In this document: piece by piece, positions 33,901-42,904 of the stretch
Numbering within the stretch: the stretch's first letter is position 1
Layout of the letters: every line of letters begins with the position of its first letter
NCBI RefSeq assembly: GCF_000003605.2
Contig: NW_003113975.1
Coordinates: 94,764 to 140,010 of the forward strand
Length of the DNA: 45,247 nt
From: Saccoglossus kowalevskii
Lineage: Eukaryota > Hemichordata > Enteropneusta > Harrimaniidae
Direction of reading: 5' to 3'
The notes under the pieces: model-generated
Database searches by the model: none
What the model saw: only the letters and a program-made list of their open reading frames with translations
Told to the model about the DNA's origin: nothing
Made by a program: the position numbers and the translations under genes

Positions 33901-36900
33901 TTTAAAGATCCTGGACAGGATTTGTCATTTTATGAGTGCCCTGAGTTTGGGAATGCACATAGTGATTACAATGAGGTAAGTTTAACTAAGCAGTGACTAT
34001 GGTAACATTTAAATGATAAATACATGTAATTTTAATACTCAGAAATTTACACTAGCTGTAATGTGGGAGGTCACATCAAAGATAATTTTGTTTCAATTTG
34101 AAGAAGTCCCATAAAGTATTCTTAATATTACAAAATTATGAAAATAATAAAATATATTGCTAGAGAAAATTGTTGAGATTTTTCCCCCTCCTTTATTTCT
34201 CCTTTTGTGAGTTTCCCTCCGAAAAAAAAAATTGTTGAACACCAAATTATATAACTGAATTTAACTTTGCTGTCGTAAATAAAAGGTGACTTATGATTTA
34301 AATGATAACGCAAATTGTGTAATGTGTGCTTCTTGTGTATTTGCATCTCCCTCTCCTAAAAACATGAATTTCTGTAATCTAATTTGTTTGTTTTTTCACC
34401 CTTGTTCACATGAAGATTATAAAGCCATTCTACAACTACTGGTTGAATTATGTCACTCCTAAATCCTATGTATGGCTTGAAAAATACGACACAAGAGAAG
34501 CTGAAAACAGACGAGTTGCAAAACTCATGGAGAAAGAAAATAAAAAGCTGCGAGATGCAGCAAAAAAGAACTACAACGAGCAAGTCAGGGTATGTATATT
34601 AATTCATTTCCAACTCCAGAGGGCACTAGACTTTAATGGAGGGTGCTGCCACTAGTTCATAATATGAACTGTAGTTTTTAATGCGTACAAAATATAATGT
34701 GGGTATTGTGAATATCATATAAGATTATGTCATAATTTAATGTGTTGCAATCATAATATGTCATGTTTCCATAGCGATAAACACATAAAATACATTGTAC
34801 ACACCAAATATGAATATGGCCATTGGGATGAATGAGGTGATTTCAATACTTTAAATAAATACTTTAATAAAATACTTTATTTTCAGGTGGAACTAGTTTT
34901 CGCTGAAGGAATGATTCAGTAAAAATAAAATCAAGCAAATATAACTTTTTTCCTGTATTTTTCATTCAACTCGTTAGAAATCAGTGAAAGTAAATTCCAT
35001 AAAACACTGAAAAAGTCTTTCACTGAAAATTAATTCCAGCTAAAATAAAGTATTTTTACAGTAAAAGAATTATTATCTAACTATTTTTTTCTTTGTTTTG
35101 ACAGGATTTGGCAGCTTATGTGAGAAAAAGAGATAAACGAGTTCAACAGTATCAGGTAAAACTGACATGTATTCAATATATAACCTTTCTCATAGAATGT
35201 AACTGATTTGTCAAAGCAACTATACATACTGTTGTTAGCAATGATAAAAATCAAGTAAAAGTGGTCATGAACGATCACATCGATAAAAAGTATGTTTGAC
35301 TTTGTGATTAGACACCACAAACTTGTCACAGTCTAGTGTCAGTGATCAAATATTTCAGGATTTTTTGCCAAACCCTAAAGAAAGGTTTATGGTCATACCC
35401 ACTCATTTTATCATTTTTATAATTTTTCATAGTGATCACTGTATTCAGTATGAAGTGTTTGTAGTAATACAAATGACTTACAGTAATACAAACTGTTTGT
35501 AGTAATACAAATGACTTACAGTAATACAAACTGTTTACAGTAATACAAATGATTTACAGTAATACAAACTGTTTACAGTAATACAAATGATTTACAGTAA
35601 TACAAACTGTTTACAGTAATACAAATGATTTACAGTAACACAATTGATTTACAGTAATACAAACTGTTTACAGTAATAAAAATGATTTACAGTAATACAA
35701 ACTGTTTACAGTAATACAAACTGTTTACAGTAATACAAACTGTTTACAGTAATACAAATGATTTACAGTAATACAAACTTTTTACAGTAATACAATTGAT
35801 TTACAGTAATACAATTGATTTACAGTAATAACAACTTTTTACAGTAACACAATTGATTTACAGTAATACAAACTGTTTATAGTAATACAATTGATTTACA
35901 GTAATACAAACTGTTTATAGTAATACAATTGATTTACAGTAATACAAACTGTTTACAGTAATACAAACTATTTACAGTAATACAATTGATTTACAGTAAT
36001 ACAAACTGTTTACAGTAATACAAATATTTTGGTCATTTTTGTTCAAAAATGCTTTTTTCGACTTCTTCTTGAAAACCACAAGTCCAATTGCTTTGATATT
36101 ACATATATAGGTACTACATGTGGACCTCTCTCAGATTTGTTCATTTCGTGATGATATCTTTAATTCTCTAATTTTCAGGAATATTTTTGGTAAAAAGTGA
36201 TATTTTCGACTTCTTGTTAAAAACCGCAAGTCTAATTGCTTTGATATTATATATACTACATAGGCATACAGATAGACCTCTCTCAGATTTGTTCATTTCG
36301 TGATGATTATGTTCTTCAATTATCTTCAATAATTTTAATGAATATTTTTGATGAAAAGTTATAAAAAGTCTGATTGCTTTACTACTATACATATTGTTCA
36401 TTTTCGAATGATATCTTCTGTTCTTTAATTGCAATGTGCATTGATAACAGCGGAGCTATCTCAGCCGACAGGCTGCTAGTAGTAATACAAACTGTTTATA
36501 GTAATGCAAATGATTTACAGTAATACAAAAAATATGCAGTAATACAAATGATTTACAGTAATACAAAAAATATGCAGTAATACAAATGATTTACAGTAAT
36601 ACAAAACATATGCAGTAATGCAAATGATTTACAGTAATACAAAAAATATGCAGTAATATTATTAATTTATAGTAATACAAATGATTTACAGTGTTACAAA
36701 CATGTGACGTACAGACATTTGGTTGTGGTGTATTATATGATTGGGATCATCTGAACAATAACATTACTTCACTTTGAAGGTTTTAGTCTCTCATTGTTTT
36801 TGAAATTCACAGATGCTGCAGAAGATGAAAGTAGAAGAACGACAAAAACAATTTGAAGCCAGAAGAGAAAAAGATAAAGTAGAAAAAATGAAGTAAGTAA

Positions 36901-39900
36901 TATGGTAACATACATGTAGCTGAATCGACATTTTCCTGAAAGGCGGTCAAATCTGAAAATAAAAGCGACATTTACTTGACTCTCAGAACCAGTAAAACTG
37001 TATATCACATTATGTTATCAGAGAGCTTGAAAACTTTGTGGAGCAAGAGTGGACATCATTTACCGAGTTGGAGAAAGATCTTGCCATGTTGGAAACGCAT
37101 CTAGATGGTGAATTTGGTGATGAGGAGGCGAGAGCTGGTAAGTGATTTGAATCACATCAATTGACCAATTTTTAAAAACTGACAACTCTTTAATATACTA
37201 TAAGAGGATACTGACATGTGTCAAAAAAAATAATCAATGAATTTGTATGTAAGCTATGGCTTTGTAATTGTATTGTTTGTGGCATTAATGAAGACTAAAT
37301 TTCAGGGTAGTTGCTATAATTCTATATTGACAAAACCAGTTTTATGTTTTTTGGCATGTCATTTATAATGTTTCTTCTTCTCTGGAACAACATCACCTCC
37401 CTGATAGCAATGCACTGACTGTCATTTATTTCTGTTTTTTTGTGTGTAGAATCTGATAATTCAAATAGTGAGGAAGAATATTATGAAAACTTGCATTGTA
37501 TTGCATGTAACAGGGTGTTTACAAGCGATAAAGCGTAAGTAATTTCTCACCTCCACTGAGAACAAAATCTGGAGAAATATCCATACATATGTTTAACCTC
37601 TAGAGGGTGCTGTGGTTTAAAAGCTCATCAATTCCATTTTTTAATATGAACAATGTAGGCATTTACCATGCATTCAGTCTAACTACTTAATATTAAAATA
37701 TCAGGAGTAAATGTCAGGATATGTACATTACACATTTTATGCATGTTTGAACAGTGCGTAGAATTGTGTTATGTACCATGATGAGGGAATTTTAGACTGG
37801 ATACTAACAATTATTATACATCAGTCACAGTAACGCCATAAGTTACAGCGTAATTTTGCAGTATTTTACGAGGTATTTTCATCCTACAATTTAAGGAAAT
37901 GTGAATTCCAAATGGAATGATTACGCACATACCGGTAAGCGTCCTCTAATAATAAAAAAGTTTGCTGATTCTGCTCTAAACTTTTCGGATTTCGGCATTC
38001 CAATGCTGTATCGTTGGAATAAAAAGATGTATAAAAATATGGTTACTACGAGGATGCCTCAAAGTATGCACTCAGACAGTACACTGCGCATCGAACTCCG
38101 CTGCGTGTCGGTCGATACTCCCGCTGTACTGTCTTTGTGCATACTTTGAGATATCCTCGTAATGACCTCATATTATCATATATCCACACACTTAGATATC
38201 ATGCCTAATTAGCATATTATTCTATCACTCGTATCAACCAGCTTTACGAACAAGTGATATCATATGATAACCTCATAATATTATTAATAAAAGTCTTTGT
38301 TGTTTTGTTTGTCAGTTTTGAAAACCATGAGCGCTCCAAAAAGCACAAGAAAAATGTAGCATTATTGAAAGAGGAGATGGCACGTGATGAAATGGAGCAT
38401 CCAATGGAAGAGGAGAAAGAGGATGTTGTGGAGGAAGATGACATTGAGGGTGAAGATAATGCAGATGATTATTTACTAGGATTACAAGATGACAGACCAA
38501 AGTCTAAGTAAGGGCTTGTCTTTTCTTCAATTAAGCTTTTATTAGTCTCTGTAATTTGGTCTGTCCATGGATTCCGTCCATGTCCCTGTTTGTGCCTGTG
38601 TGTGTGCGTCCAGACCTATTTCTCATGCCTGCTTTGATGGATCATACTCAAACTTAACACAAAGACCAAGTATAAGAACTTATATATGCTTGTCAATTTT
38701 CCTTACTACATGTATTTGATGAAAAATGGCTGACTGGCAGCCATTTTGATTCTCAAATTTGCTAAATACTGATACTTGAAGGTGTCCAGAAATGTTTCTT
38801 GGAGATAAACTGAGAGATTTCATTCAAACTTTGTATGAGGATCATGCATATTGGATTACAGATGCATGCCATATTTTTATCAAGATTGAAGAACAATTGA
38901 TTCAGTTTAAAGTAGCAAGGGGGAAAAACGAATAATAGTTTAATTGTGATTAGAACTTTCCCCCACCCACGATTAAGCGTTATGGCAATGTGCATGTTTT
39001 TCAAAAATCTGAGTATGTAAATGTTTACATGTTTACCCATAGCTAGGTTCATGGAAATAAACAGAAATTACACATCAAGTGCATCGTGTACAGTAAATTT
39101 TGACTAAGGATAAAGTACACATTATAGTTCTACATAATCCAATTTTTCGGGGGGGAAATGTATTTTTTTCTTGTTTCCCCTTCTCTTGCTACCTTAAAGT
39201 GTGCACACATGTATTATACTCCTAGGATATTCTTGTATGTTTTGTGATTTGATAACATTTTTTCAAATTAATGACCACAGTCTCTCTATCAAAGGGAGAT
39301 AGAGGGACTGTGTAATGACCAAGGAGCTGGATCTATCAAACAGGGTTCTTGTAACAACTCAAATCACTTTCAATTTAAATCACCAGATTTGATCATTATA
39401 TATCATGTCATAGTTTTACTGATAAAAACATGTGATTTCAAATTCAATTTCCCATAGAAACCAACACAGCATGTGACTTTGTGTTCCATTTCCCAAAGAA
39501 ATGCATCAGAGCACACACTGTTTTTATTGATTTCCTCGACAGTAAATATACTGTAGGTTTATTCTGCTAAGTGTAATGGTGAAATGACAACTGAGTTAAT
39601 GAAATTTGGCTAGCAAAGGTATGATGGTAGAATTAAATGAACCTTGGTCAGAGATGTTAAAATATGTCTCTAATTTATACATTTATTCAGAAAGCTTTTG
39701 GAACATAATTTAATTGGAATATATAAGAAGTAAAACAAAATGGTAATTTACTGTGTTTTTAGATTCCATCAATGTTCTTTTTCATTCACAGACTTTCTAA
39801 GAAACAGAAAAAAAGACAACGGCAGCAGCAACAACTGGGTGATATGTATGATGAAATTACTGTAAGTGAAATGGTGTATGACATGTGACAACTAATAACT

Positions 39901-41525
39901 TATGCGAGACATTTAAAGTAGATTTAAATCTCATAGTGATGTGCCATGCCAAACAAAAAAAATCATGATAAGTTGCAAAAGGTCTTGTTGAATTTTCTCA
40001 CTTTCAATCACATTTATCTGACCAGTACATTTTGCAGCTTCTGTGATGTCAGTAAGATCCGTTTGTCAGACTTATCAGACTTCACTTATCTGCCCTTGCT
40101 TTGAATTGTTTACTAATAGCCACTTTGCATATTTCATTTTAGGAGGAGAATGTAGAAGCAGATGATGTTGGAGAGGTCACTGACCTTATTGATAGTGCCT
40201 TGAACATTGATGACATGCCAAGTGACCCAGTCAATCTTGAAATCAATGATGCAGAGCCTTGTTCTGAATCAACAACAGCGCCCTCACAAGACAAAATAAG
40301 GTACTTGTAACCTTATTAGACTTGTTAATGTACTATACTTTAACACAATTTTATTTTCTCTATATTCAAAATTATATTTCCAAAATGTCAGGCATTCTTC
40401 AATCATTTGATATTTCCAAAATGGCGGGCATTCTTCAATCATTTAATATTTTCAAAATGGCGGGCATTCCTTCAATTATTCGTTTTTTCCAAAATGGCAG
40501 GCATCCTTCAATTATTCGTTTTTGTCCCAAATGGCGGGCATTCTTCAATCATTTGATATTTTCAAAATGGCGGGCATTCCTTTAATTATTCGTTTTTCCC
40601 AAAATGGCGGGCATTCTTCAATTATTCGTTTTTTCCAAAATTCACCAACAATGTTTCTTTTTCACATAGATCCACAAAACAAAAAAAGAAAAACAAGAAA
40701 GGTGGCTCAACTCAACAAAATCAAACATCATCGGTACGTATTTAGGACATATTTAAGAATGAGATTAATGTTCCTTTTTCATTAATTTCAATCATATATT
40801 TCATTCTAGAAAGCTTATCAAAAAAATGGGACAATACATATATTATGTGCAAGAATCATTTGTAACCAACAGTCGGTTATGATGGTGCTTATATTATTTT
40901 GAATTCTTTTAATAAGTTTAGCTCAATAATTTGCATAATCAATCTGTTTATGCCATTAATTACATATTTTCAAATAAAAACAGTTGAATCAGTTGATCAA
41001 TTTTCTGTACAAAATGTAATGTAAAGACTGAGATGACTTCAAGGTACAATGTATGACCACATTTGTCAAATGACCTCATTAATTATGCAAAGTGTAAATA
41101 AAGTCAGCAAAGCTTTATCATTTTTGGAGTCATTTTTCACATGAAATTGTAGATTCAGAAAAACTAAATTTTGACCCAAAATTGCTTATGAACATGGGTC
41201 TCATCTTAAATTAAGTTGATAACAATTTTATATAGAAGATAGTTCTGTTTCCACCCTAGAAAAACCCTCCAGTTCCTTTCCCAGATTTACGTCTGTCTGT
41301 CTGTCCTACTGACAGCATTCTGATATTTAATTTGTTTATTTTTAGGGAGGATCTGTTGGTCAGTCTATCAGAATATGCAATGTTTGTTCTGCCGAGTTTG
41401 GAACTCGTAATAAACTATTTGATCACATCAAGCAAACCGGCCATGCACTGCGTGTAGACGGCAGTCAATCAAATAATTTAAAACAAGACACAGTGAAAAA
41501 GAAAAAGAAAGGCAGCAAGAGATGA
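27877..41525 (+). CDS. DNAJC21: DnaJ homolog subfamily C member 21 (Jjj1-type ribosome biogenesis co-chaperone), 14 coding exons
   Basis: Fourteen exons joined by GT-AG introns with matching phases give 1614 nt (537 residues plus TGA), close to the human protein's 531. Residues 1-70 are the J domain with HPD at 33-35 and the family-specific DPQERAWYD(K/N)HR segment. Residues about 105-225 hold the conserved GFY-VYR-VF, PFY-YW, YDTR and MEKENKK blocks and RKRDKRVQ. A Glu/Lys-rich coiled coil follows. Two C2H2 fingers use C305/C308/H321/H327 and C489/C492/H505/H511, and a Lys-rich tail ends the protein. Family knowledge: it stimulates Hsp70 to recycle export factors (Arx1/PA2G4) from pre-60S subunits in the cytoplasm, together with the Rei1/ZNF622 factor. 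An in-frame TAA (27862-27864) precedes ATG 27877. A second ATG (27883) aligns with the human start, but the first has the better context (A at -3, G at +4). Confidence 0.95.
28159..28235. repeat. AAT/ATT trinucleotide microsatellite
   Basis: An AATAATAAT run switches to ATTATTATT in the middle, so the tract is partly self-complementary and could fold. It lies in DNAJC21 intron 1, followed by an A-rich stretch (28260-28400). Confidence 0.85.
29079..29249. mobile_element. TA-flanked CTGTAAAATA MITE, family 1, copy A
   Basis: TA (29077-29078) and TA (29250-29251) flank CTGTAAAATAGTTTATTTTC at the left and, reverse complemented, CTGTAAAATACTTTATTTTC at the right. TTTTCGCTG blocks follow at both ends. 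The TA duplication suggests mobilisation by a Tc1/mariner-type transposase. It is non-coding; relatives are at 34869, 43126 and 44138. Confidence 0.75.
29348..29555. mobile_element. TA-flanked CTGTAAA MITE, family 2, copy A
   Basis: This 208-bp element is bracketed by TA (29346-29347, 29556-29557). It starts CTGTAAAGGGGGTAATTATT and ends CATTTTACAG. It is nearly identical to 42285-42491, with shared blocks such as CACTGGGTTTTAATTT and GATAAAACCGTGAATTTAAA. The interior is made of repeated CACTGAAT/AAACCCAGTGAA motifs in both orientations. Confidence 0.8.
29720..29848 (+). CDS. DNAJC21: DNAJC21 exon 2 (rest of J domain)
   Basis: The acceptor GGCTGCAG ends at 29719 and the donor GTCAGT starts at 29849; the exon is phase 1 at both ends. 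It completes HPD-KN and carries helix III ([15 protein letters not shown]) and the [11 protein letters not shown] signature shared by DNAJC21/Jjj1 proteins. Confidence 0.95.
30029..30648. repeat. Minisatellite, about 20-bp unit, left part (DNAJC21 intron 2)
   Basis: Around 30 head-to-tail variants of GTCTGCCAGTGTGGGTTGTA are present. They fall into a higher-order pattern alternating GGGTTGTAG, GGGTGTCGTC and GGATTGTCG units. Continuous open frames on both strands are a by-product of the repeat. The array resumes at 31883 after an inserted element. Confidence 0.95.
30649..31882. mobile_element. hAT-like inverted-repeat element inserted in the minisatellite, contains the assembly gap
   Basis: The left end is CAGTGTTCTCCCCAGGCCTT, leading into CGGGCCCGCG and CCCGCGATGCTT. 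The right end, reverse complemented, reads CAGTCTCCCCAGACTCTAAG followed by CCAAGCATCGCGGC. A CAGTG start and CTCCCCAG are typical of hAT-superfamily MITE ends. The minisatellite continues on both sides, so the element inserted into it. A clean 8-bp target duplication is not evident. 561 bases are unsequenced, so internal coding cannot be judged. Confidence 0.6.
31115..31675. other. Assembly gap (Ns)
   Basis: 561 unknown bases. They lie within DNAJC21 intron 2 and within the inferred hAT-like element. The gap length may be an estimate. The exon 2 to exon 3 join is phase-consistent across it. Confidence 1.
31883..32075. repeat. Minisatellite, about 20-bp unit, right part
   Basis: About ten further units of the array seen at 30029-30648 (GTCGTCTGCAAGTGTGGATT variants). 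It ends about 70 bp before DNAJC21 exon 3. Confidence 0.9.
32144..32223 (+). CDS. DNAJC21: DNAJC21 exon 3
   Basis: The acceptor TTCTCAG ends at 32143 and the donor GTAAAA starts at 32224. It encodes the short YQDQ...[16 protein letters not shown] linker, matching the vertebrate LLRYFTVTCYSGYGDDEK position. Confidence 0.92.
32588..33027. mobile_element. Inverted-repeat MITE with GGGACGACGTC ends, Harbinger-like
   Basis: The left end GGGACGACGTCAAAAGATCG, then ATGTCGGATAAAAAACTTA, TTCCTTTAGTTT and a G-rich run, is matched by the right end in inverse orientation for about 60 bp with very few differences. TAA stands immediately outside both ends, consistent with the 3-bp TWA duplications of PIF/Harbinger elements. 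It is 440 bp, has no transposase, and lies in DNAJC21 intron 3. Confidence 0.75.
33844..33975 (+). CDS. DNAJC21: DNAJC21 exon 4
   Basis: The acceptor CTATTCAG ends at 33843 and the donor GTAAGT starts at 33976; the exon is phase 0 at both ends. It encodes [17 protein letters not shown], the conserved block after the J domain, and ends with [10 protein letters not shown]. Confidence 0.93.
34416..34589 (+). CDS. DNAJC21: DNAJC21 exon 5
   Basis: The acceptor ACATGAAG ends at 34415 and the donor GTATGT starts at 34590. It encodes [19 protein letters not shown] and [14 protein letters not shown], the most conserved part of the family outside the J domain. Confidence 0.93.
34869..35061. mobile_element. 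CTGTAAAATA MITE, family 1, copy B (just before DNAJC21 exon 6)
   Basis: It contains AAAATACTTTATTTTC at the left, TTTCGCTGAAGGAATGATTC and TTAATTCCAGC internally, and ends AAAGTATTTTTACAG. The left terminus is degraded. The right end is 43 bp from the exon 6 start, so the element reaches into the branch-point region of intron 5. Confidence 0.65.
35105..35155 (+). CDS. DNAJC21: DNAJC21 exon 6 (51 nt)
   Basis: The acceptor TTTGACAG ends at 35104 and the donor GTAAAA starts at 35156. It encodes [17 protein letters not shown], matching the vertebrate [13 protein letters not shown] block. A MITE ends only 43 bp upstream of it. Confidence 0.92.
35457..36025. repeat. Minisatellite, 19-bp unit (DNAJC21 intron 6)
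   Basis: About 30 copies of ACAGTAATACAAACTGTTT and its variant ACAGTAATACAAATGATTT are interspersed without a strict order. It is very AT-rich and has no coding sense. Confidence 0.95.
36059..36418. repeat. Internally repeated segment splitting the 19-bp minisatellite
   Basis: A block of about 100 bp (36059-36157), containing CAAGTCCAATTGCTTTGATA and GACCTCTCTCAGATTTGTTC, recurs at 36207-36307, and a decayed third copy lies at about 36347-36418. The period is about 148 bp. It resembles a multi-copy dispersed repeat inserted within the minisatellite. No open frame or terminal inverted repeat was seen. Confidence 0.7.
36480..36700. repeat. Minisatellite, 19-bp unit, second tract
   Basis: The array continues as a dimer alternating ATTTACAGTAATACAAAAAA-type and TATGCAGTAATACAAATG-type units. 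It ends about 110 bp upstream of DNAJC21 exon 7. Confidence 0.9.
36813..36892 (+). CDS. DNAJC21: DNAJC21 exon 7 (coiled coil)
   Basis: The acceptor TTCACAG ends at 36812 and the donor GTAAGT starts at 36893; the exon ends in phase 2. It encodes a highly charged helix ([19 protein letters not shown]). Confidence 0.9.
37022..37137 (+). CDS. DNAJC21: DNAJC21 exon 8
   Basis: The acceptor TTATCAG ends at 37021 and the donor GTAAGT starts at 37138; phase 2 in, phase 1 out. It encodes [18 protein letters not shown] and EFGDEE, equivalent to the vertebrate EQSWMTMANLEKELQEME segment. Confidence 0.93.
37450..37534 (+). CDS. DNAJC21: DNAJC21 exon 9 (first zinc finger cysteines)
   Basis: The acceptor TGTGTAG ends at 37449 and the donor GTAAGT starts at 37535. 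It encodes an acidic lead and [15 protein letters not shown] with C305 and C308; the histidines are on the next exon. Confidence 0.93.
38041..38168. repeat. Foldback element in DNAJC21 intron 9
   Basis: The arm at 38041-38088 and the arm at 38122-38168 are imperfect reverse complements around a 33-base centre. Matching cores are ACGAGGAT, CTCAAAGTATGCAC and AGACAGTACA. It can form a hairpin of about 45 bp with a few mismatches. No target duplication is obvious. Confidence 0.7.
38316..38507 (+). CDS. DNAJC21: DNAJC21 exon 10 (first zinc finger histidines, acidic region)
   Basis: The acceptor TTTGTCAG ends at 38315 and the donor GTAAGG starts at 38508; the exon is phase 2 at both ends. It encodes [20 protein letters not shown] (H321, H327) and then a long Glu/Asp-rich stretch. 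Confidence 0.93.
38508..39791 (+). other. DNAJC21 intron 10, no additional feature
   Basis: This 1.28-kb intron contains short low-complexity runs and a small inverted match of CTCTCTATC/GATAGAG around 39283-39305. No exon-like frame or well-defined transposon was found. Confidence 0.6.
39792..39861 (+). CDS. DNAJC21: DNAJC21 exon 11
   Basis: The acceptor ATTCACAG ends at 39791 and the donor GTAAGT starts at 39862. It encodes [14 protein letters not shown], the basic LSKKQKKKKQ motif of vertebrate DNAJC21, and a short acidic end. Confidence 0.9.
40143..40300 (+). CDS. DNAJC21: DNAJC21 exon 12 (acidic variable region)
   Basis: The acceptor ATTTTAG ends at 40142 and the donor GTACTT starts at 40301; the exon ends in phase 2. 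It encodes a low-complexity acidic segment with no known domain. Support comes from the open frame and the matching splice phases. Confidence 0.85.
40382..40640. repeat. Minisatellite, 36-37-bp unit, seven copies (DNAJC21 intron 12)
   Basis: The unit contains AAAATGGCGGGCATTCTTCA followed by ATCATTTGATATTTTC or ATTATTCGTTTTTTCC, giving two subtypes. It stops about 30 bp before the acceptor of exon 13. Confidence 0.92.
40670..40733 (+). CDS. DNAJC21: DNAJC21 exon 13 (Lys-rich)
   Basis: The acceptor TTCACATAG ends at 40669 and the donor GTACGT starts at 40734. It encodes [12 protein letters not shown] and a Gln/Ser linker. A 36-bp minisatellite ends about 30 bp upstream of the acceptor. Confidence 0.85.
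40734..41345 (+). other. DNAJC21 intron 13, no additional feature
   Basis: 612 bp of AT-rich non-coding DNA with a short CTGT run near 41290. Nothing further is supported. Confidence 0.6.
41346..41525 (+). CDS. DNAJC21: DNAJC21 exon 14 (second zinc finger, stop)
   Basis: The acceptor ATTTTTAG ends at 41345 and TGA is at 41523-41525. It encodes the C-terminal C2H2 finger (C489, C492, H505, H511) with the [17 protein letters not shown] signature of the family, and a poly-Lys tail. Confidence 0.95.
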   Translation, partial: GGSVGQSIRICNVCSAEFGTRNKLFDHIKQTGHALRVDGSQSNNLKQDTVKKKKKGSKR

Positions 41526-41881
41526 CAACCTGGGGAGATGTTTTTTATATTTATTGAATTTATTTTATAGTATGCAACAGTTGTCTGGATTCGTTGTCAT
41601 TATCTATACACTGTGAACTAAAAGTGAATGGACATGTACATGTATGTATAGTGTCATAGCGTTGGGAGATCATACTCTTGGATGTAACTCAATGCCAGTG
41701 AGATATCTGGAGCTATCAGATTTCCATGAAGTCCAATAGTTACAGAATGTGATAAACCTGGTCCTCATTGACAGACCTGTAGAGTTAATATATCACAATG
41801 GAAAACAATGACTTCTGTCATGGAGCTAAAAGAAAACTGAGCAATTACTTGGGTCAAACCCTGGATTGAATTAAGCCTCCC

Positions 41882-41887
41882 AATAAA
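41882..41887 (+). terminator. Candidate proximal polyadenylation signal of DNAJC21
   Basis: AATAAA lies 357 bp after the stop codon. A second AATAAA at 42879-42884 is followed by a better T/GT-rich element (ATTTTTATTTGTCTTGTTTG), so two alternative 3' ends are possible. Confidence 0.45.
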
Positions 41888-42284
41888 AGTATCATTTGAA
41901 AAGGTTACATTAAATAATACTGTATTAAAATGTTTACATCCCTAAAATGCCAGACTGCATGATATTGTGCAAAAACAAAGACAAGCTTTTAAATTAATAT
42001 ATTTCACCAGTGTGTCACGCCTATGATTGCGATTGGATGAGAGGTCTTAATTTATGCAAGATGGTCTGAAATACCTGATATAACACAGCAAGGGTTATAC
42101 CACTTTCACAACGGAAATCACCGAAAAATATTACTCTGTGCCAAGAACATTACAACCATCAAGTATTTTGGGTTTAAAAGAAAAAGGACAAGAAAAATAA
42201 TTTTACAGAATTGAGCAAACCATGCCAAAAAATTAATTTCCATCTGCAGTTACTCACTTGATTTTGACCAGTTCATTCCATATA

Positions 42285-42491
42285 CTGTAAAGAGGTTAAT
42301 TATTCACTGGGTTTTAATTTTGCTAATTTAGCTGACTGGAAAATGTGCTAAATTAAAACCCAATGAATATGTAAAATTTAGCATAGAAGATATTATCTAA
42401 ATGATAAAACCGTGAATTTAAAACCCACTGAATATGCTTGAAATGATAAATCAGCGAAATTTAAACCCAGTGAAAATTAGTCATTTTACAG
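42285..42491. mobile_element. TA-flanked CTGTAAA MITE, family 2, copy B
   Basis: This is a 207-bp copy of the element at 29348-29555, flanked by TA (42283-42284, 42492-42493), in the same orientation. The near-full-length identity implies recent mobility of this family. Confidence 0.8.
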
Positions 42492-42878
42492 TACACACTT
42501 GTGTTTTATATGTCACGGAACTGGTCAAAATCTTGTTGTATATTCACTCCTGAGGGTGGTTATTCCTTAAACAATAATAAACCTGCTAATTCAAAATAAA
42601 CAACTGAAATTGTTACCTTAAATTTTGGCCAAGATGAACAAAAATGCTGCCCAACAAATTAGGGCAATGATAGGAAGAGGGAGATTGTCATAAATTGTCG
42701 TTGCAGTGCAAATTGAATTGATCTTTAGTGCAAACAATAATTTATTGGCTATCCCTTCCTGACTGGATCAGACCAATATTTACCAGATACTGTATCAAAA
42801 CAGAGCAAGACCAACTAAAAAATCTTCCAAACATGCACGCTTCATTTGACATATCATCACTGTGTAATGTAAAATTTC

Positions 42879-42884
42879 AATAAA
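42879..42884 (+). terminator. Candidate distal polyadenylation signal of DNAJC21
   Basis: AATAAA followed within 15-40 bp by T- and GT-rich DNA. If used, the 3' untranslated region would be about 1.4 kb and would include the MITE at 42285-42491. Confidence 0.4.
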
Positions 42885-42904
42885 AGAAGTGCTATTTTTA
42901 TTTG

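Noticed and set aside
37901-38149. 82-codon frame in DNAJC21 intron 9
   Set aside because: It covers the foldback element, is out of phase with neighbouring exons and has no similarity.
40322-40785. Frames with repeated [16 protein letters not shown]
   Set aside because: They come from the intron 12 minisatellite and run into exon 13 in the wrong frame.
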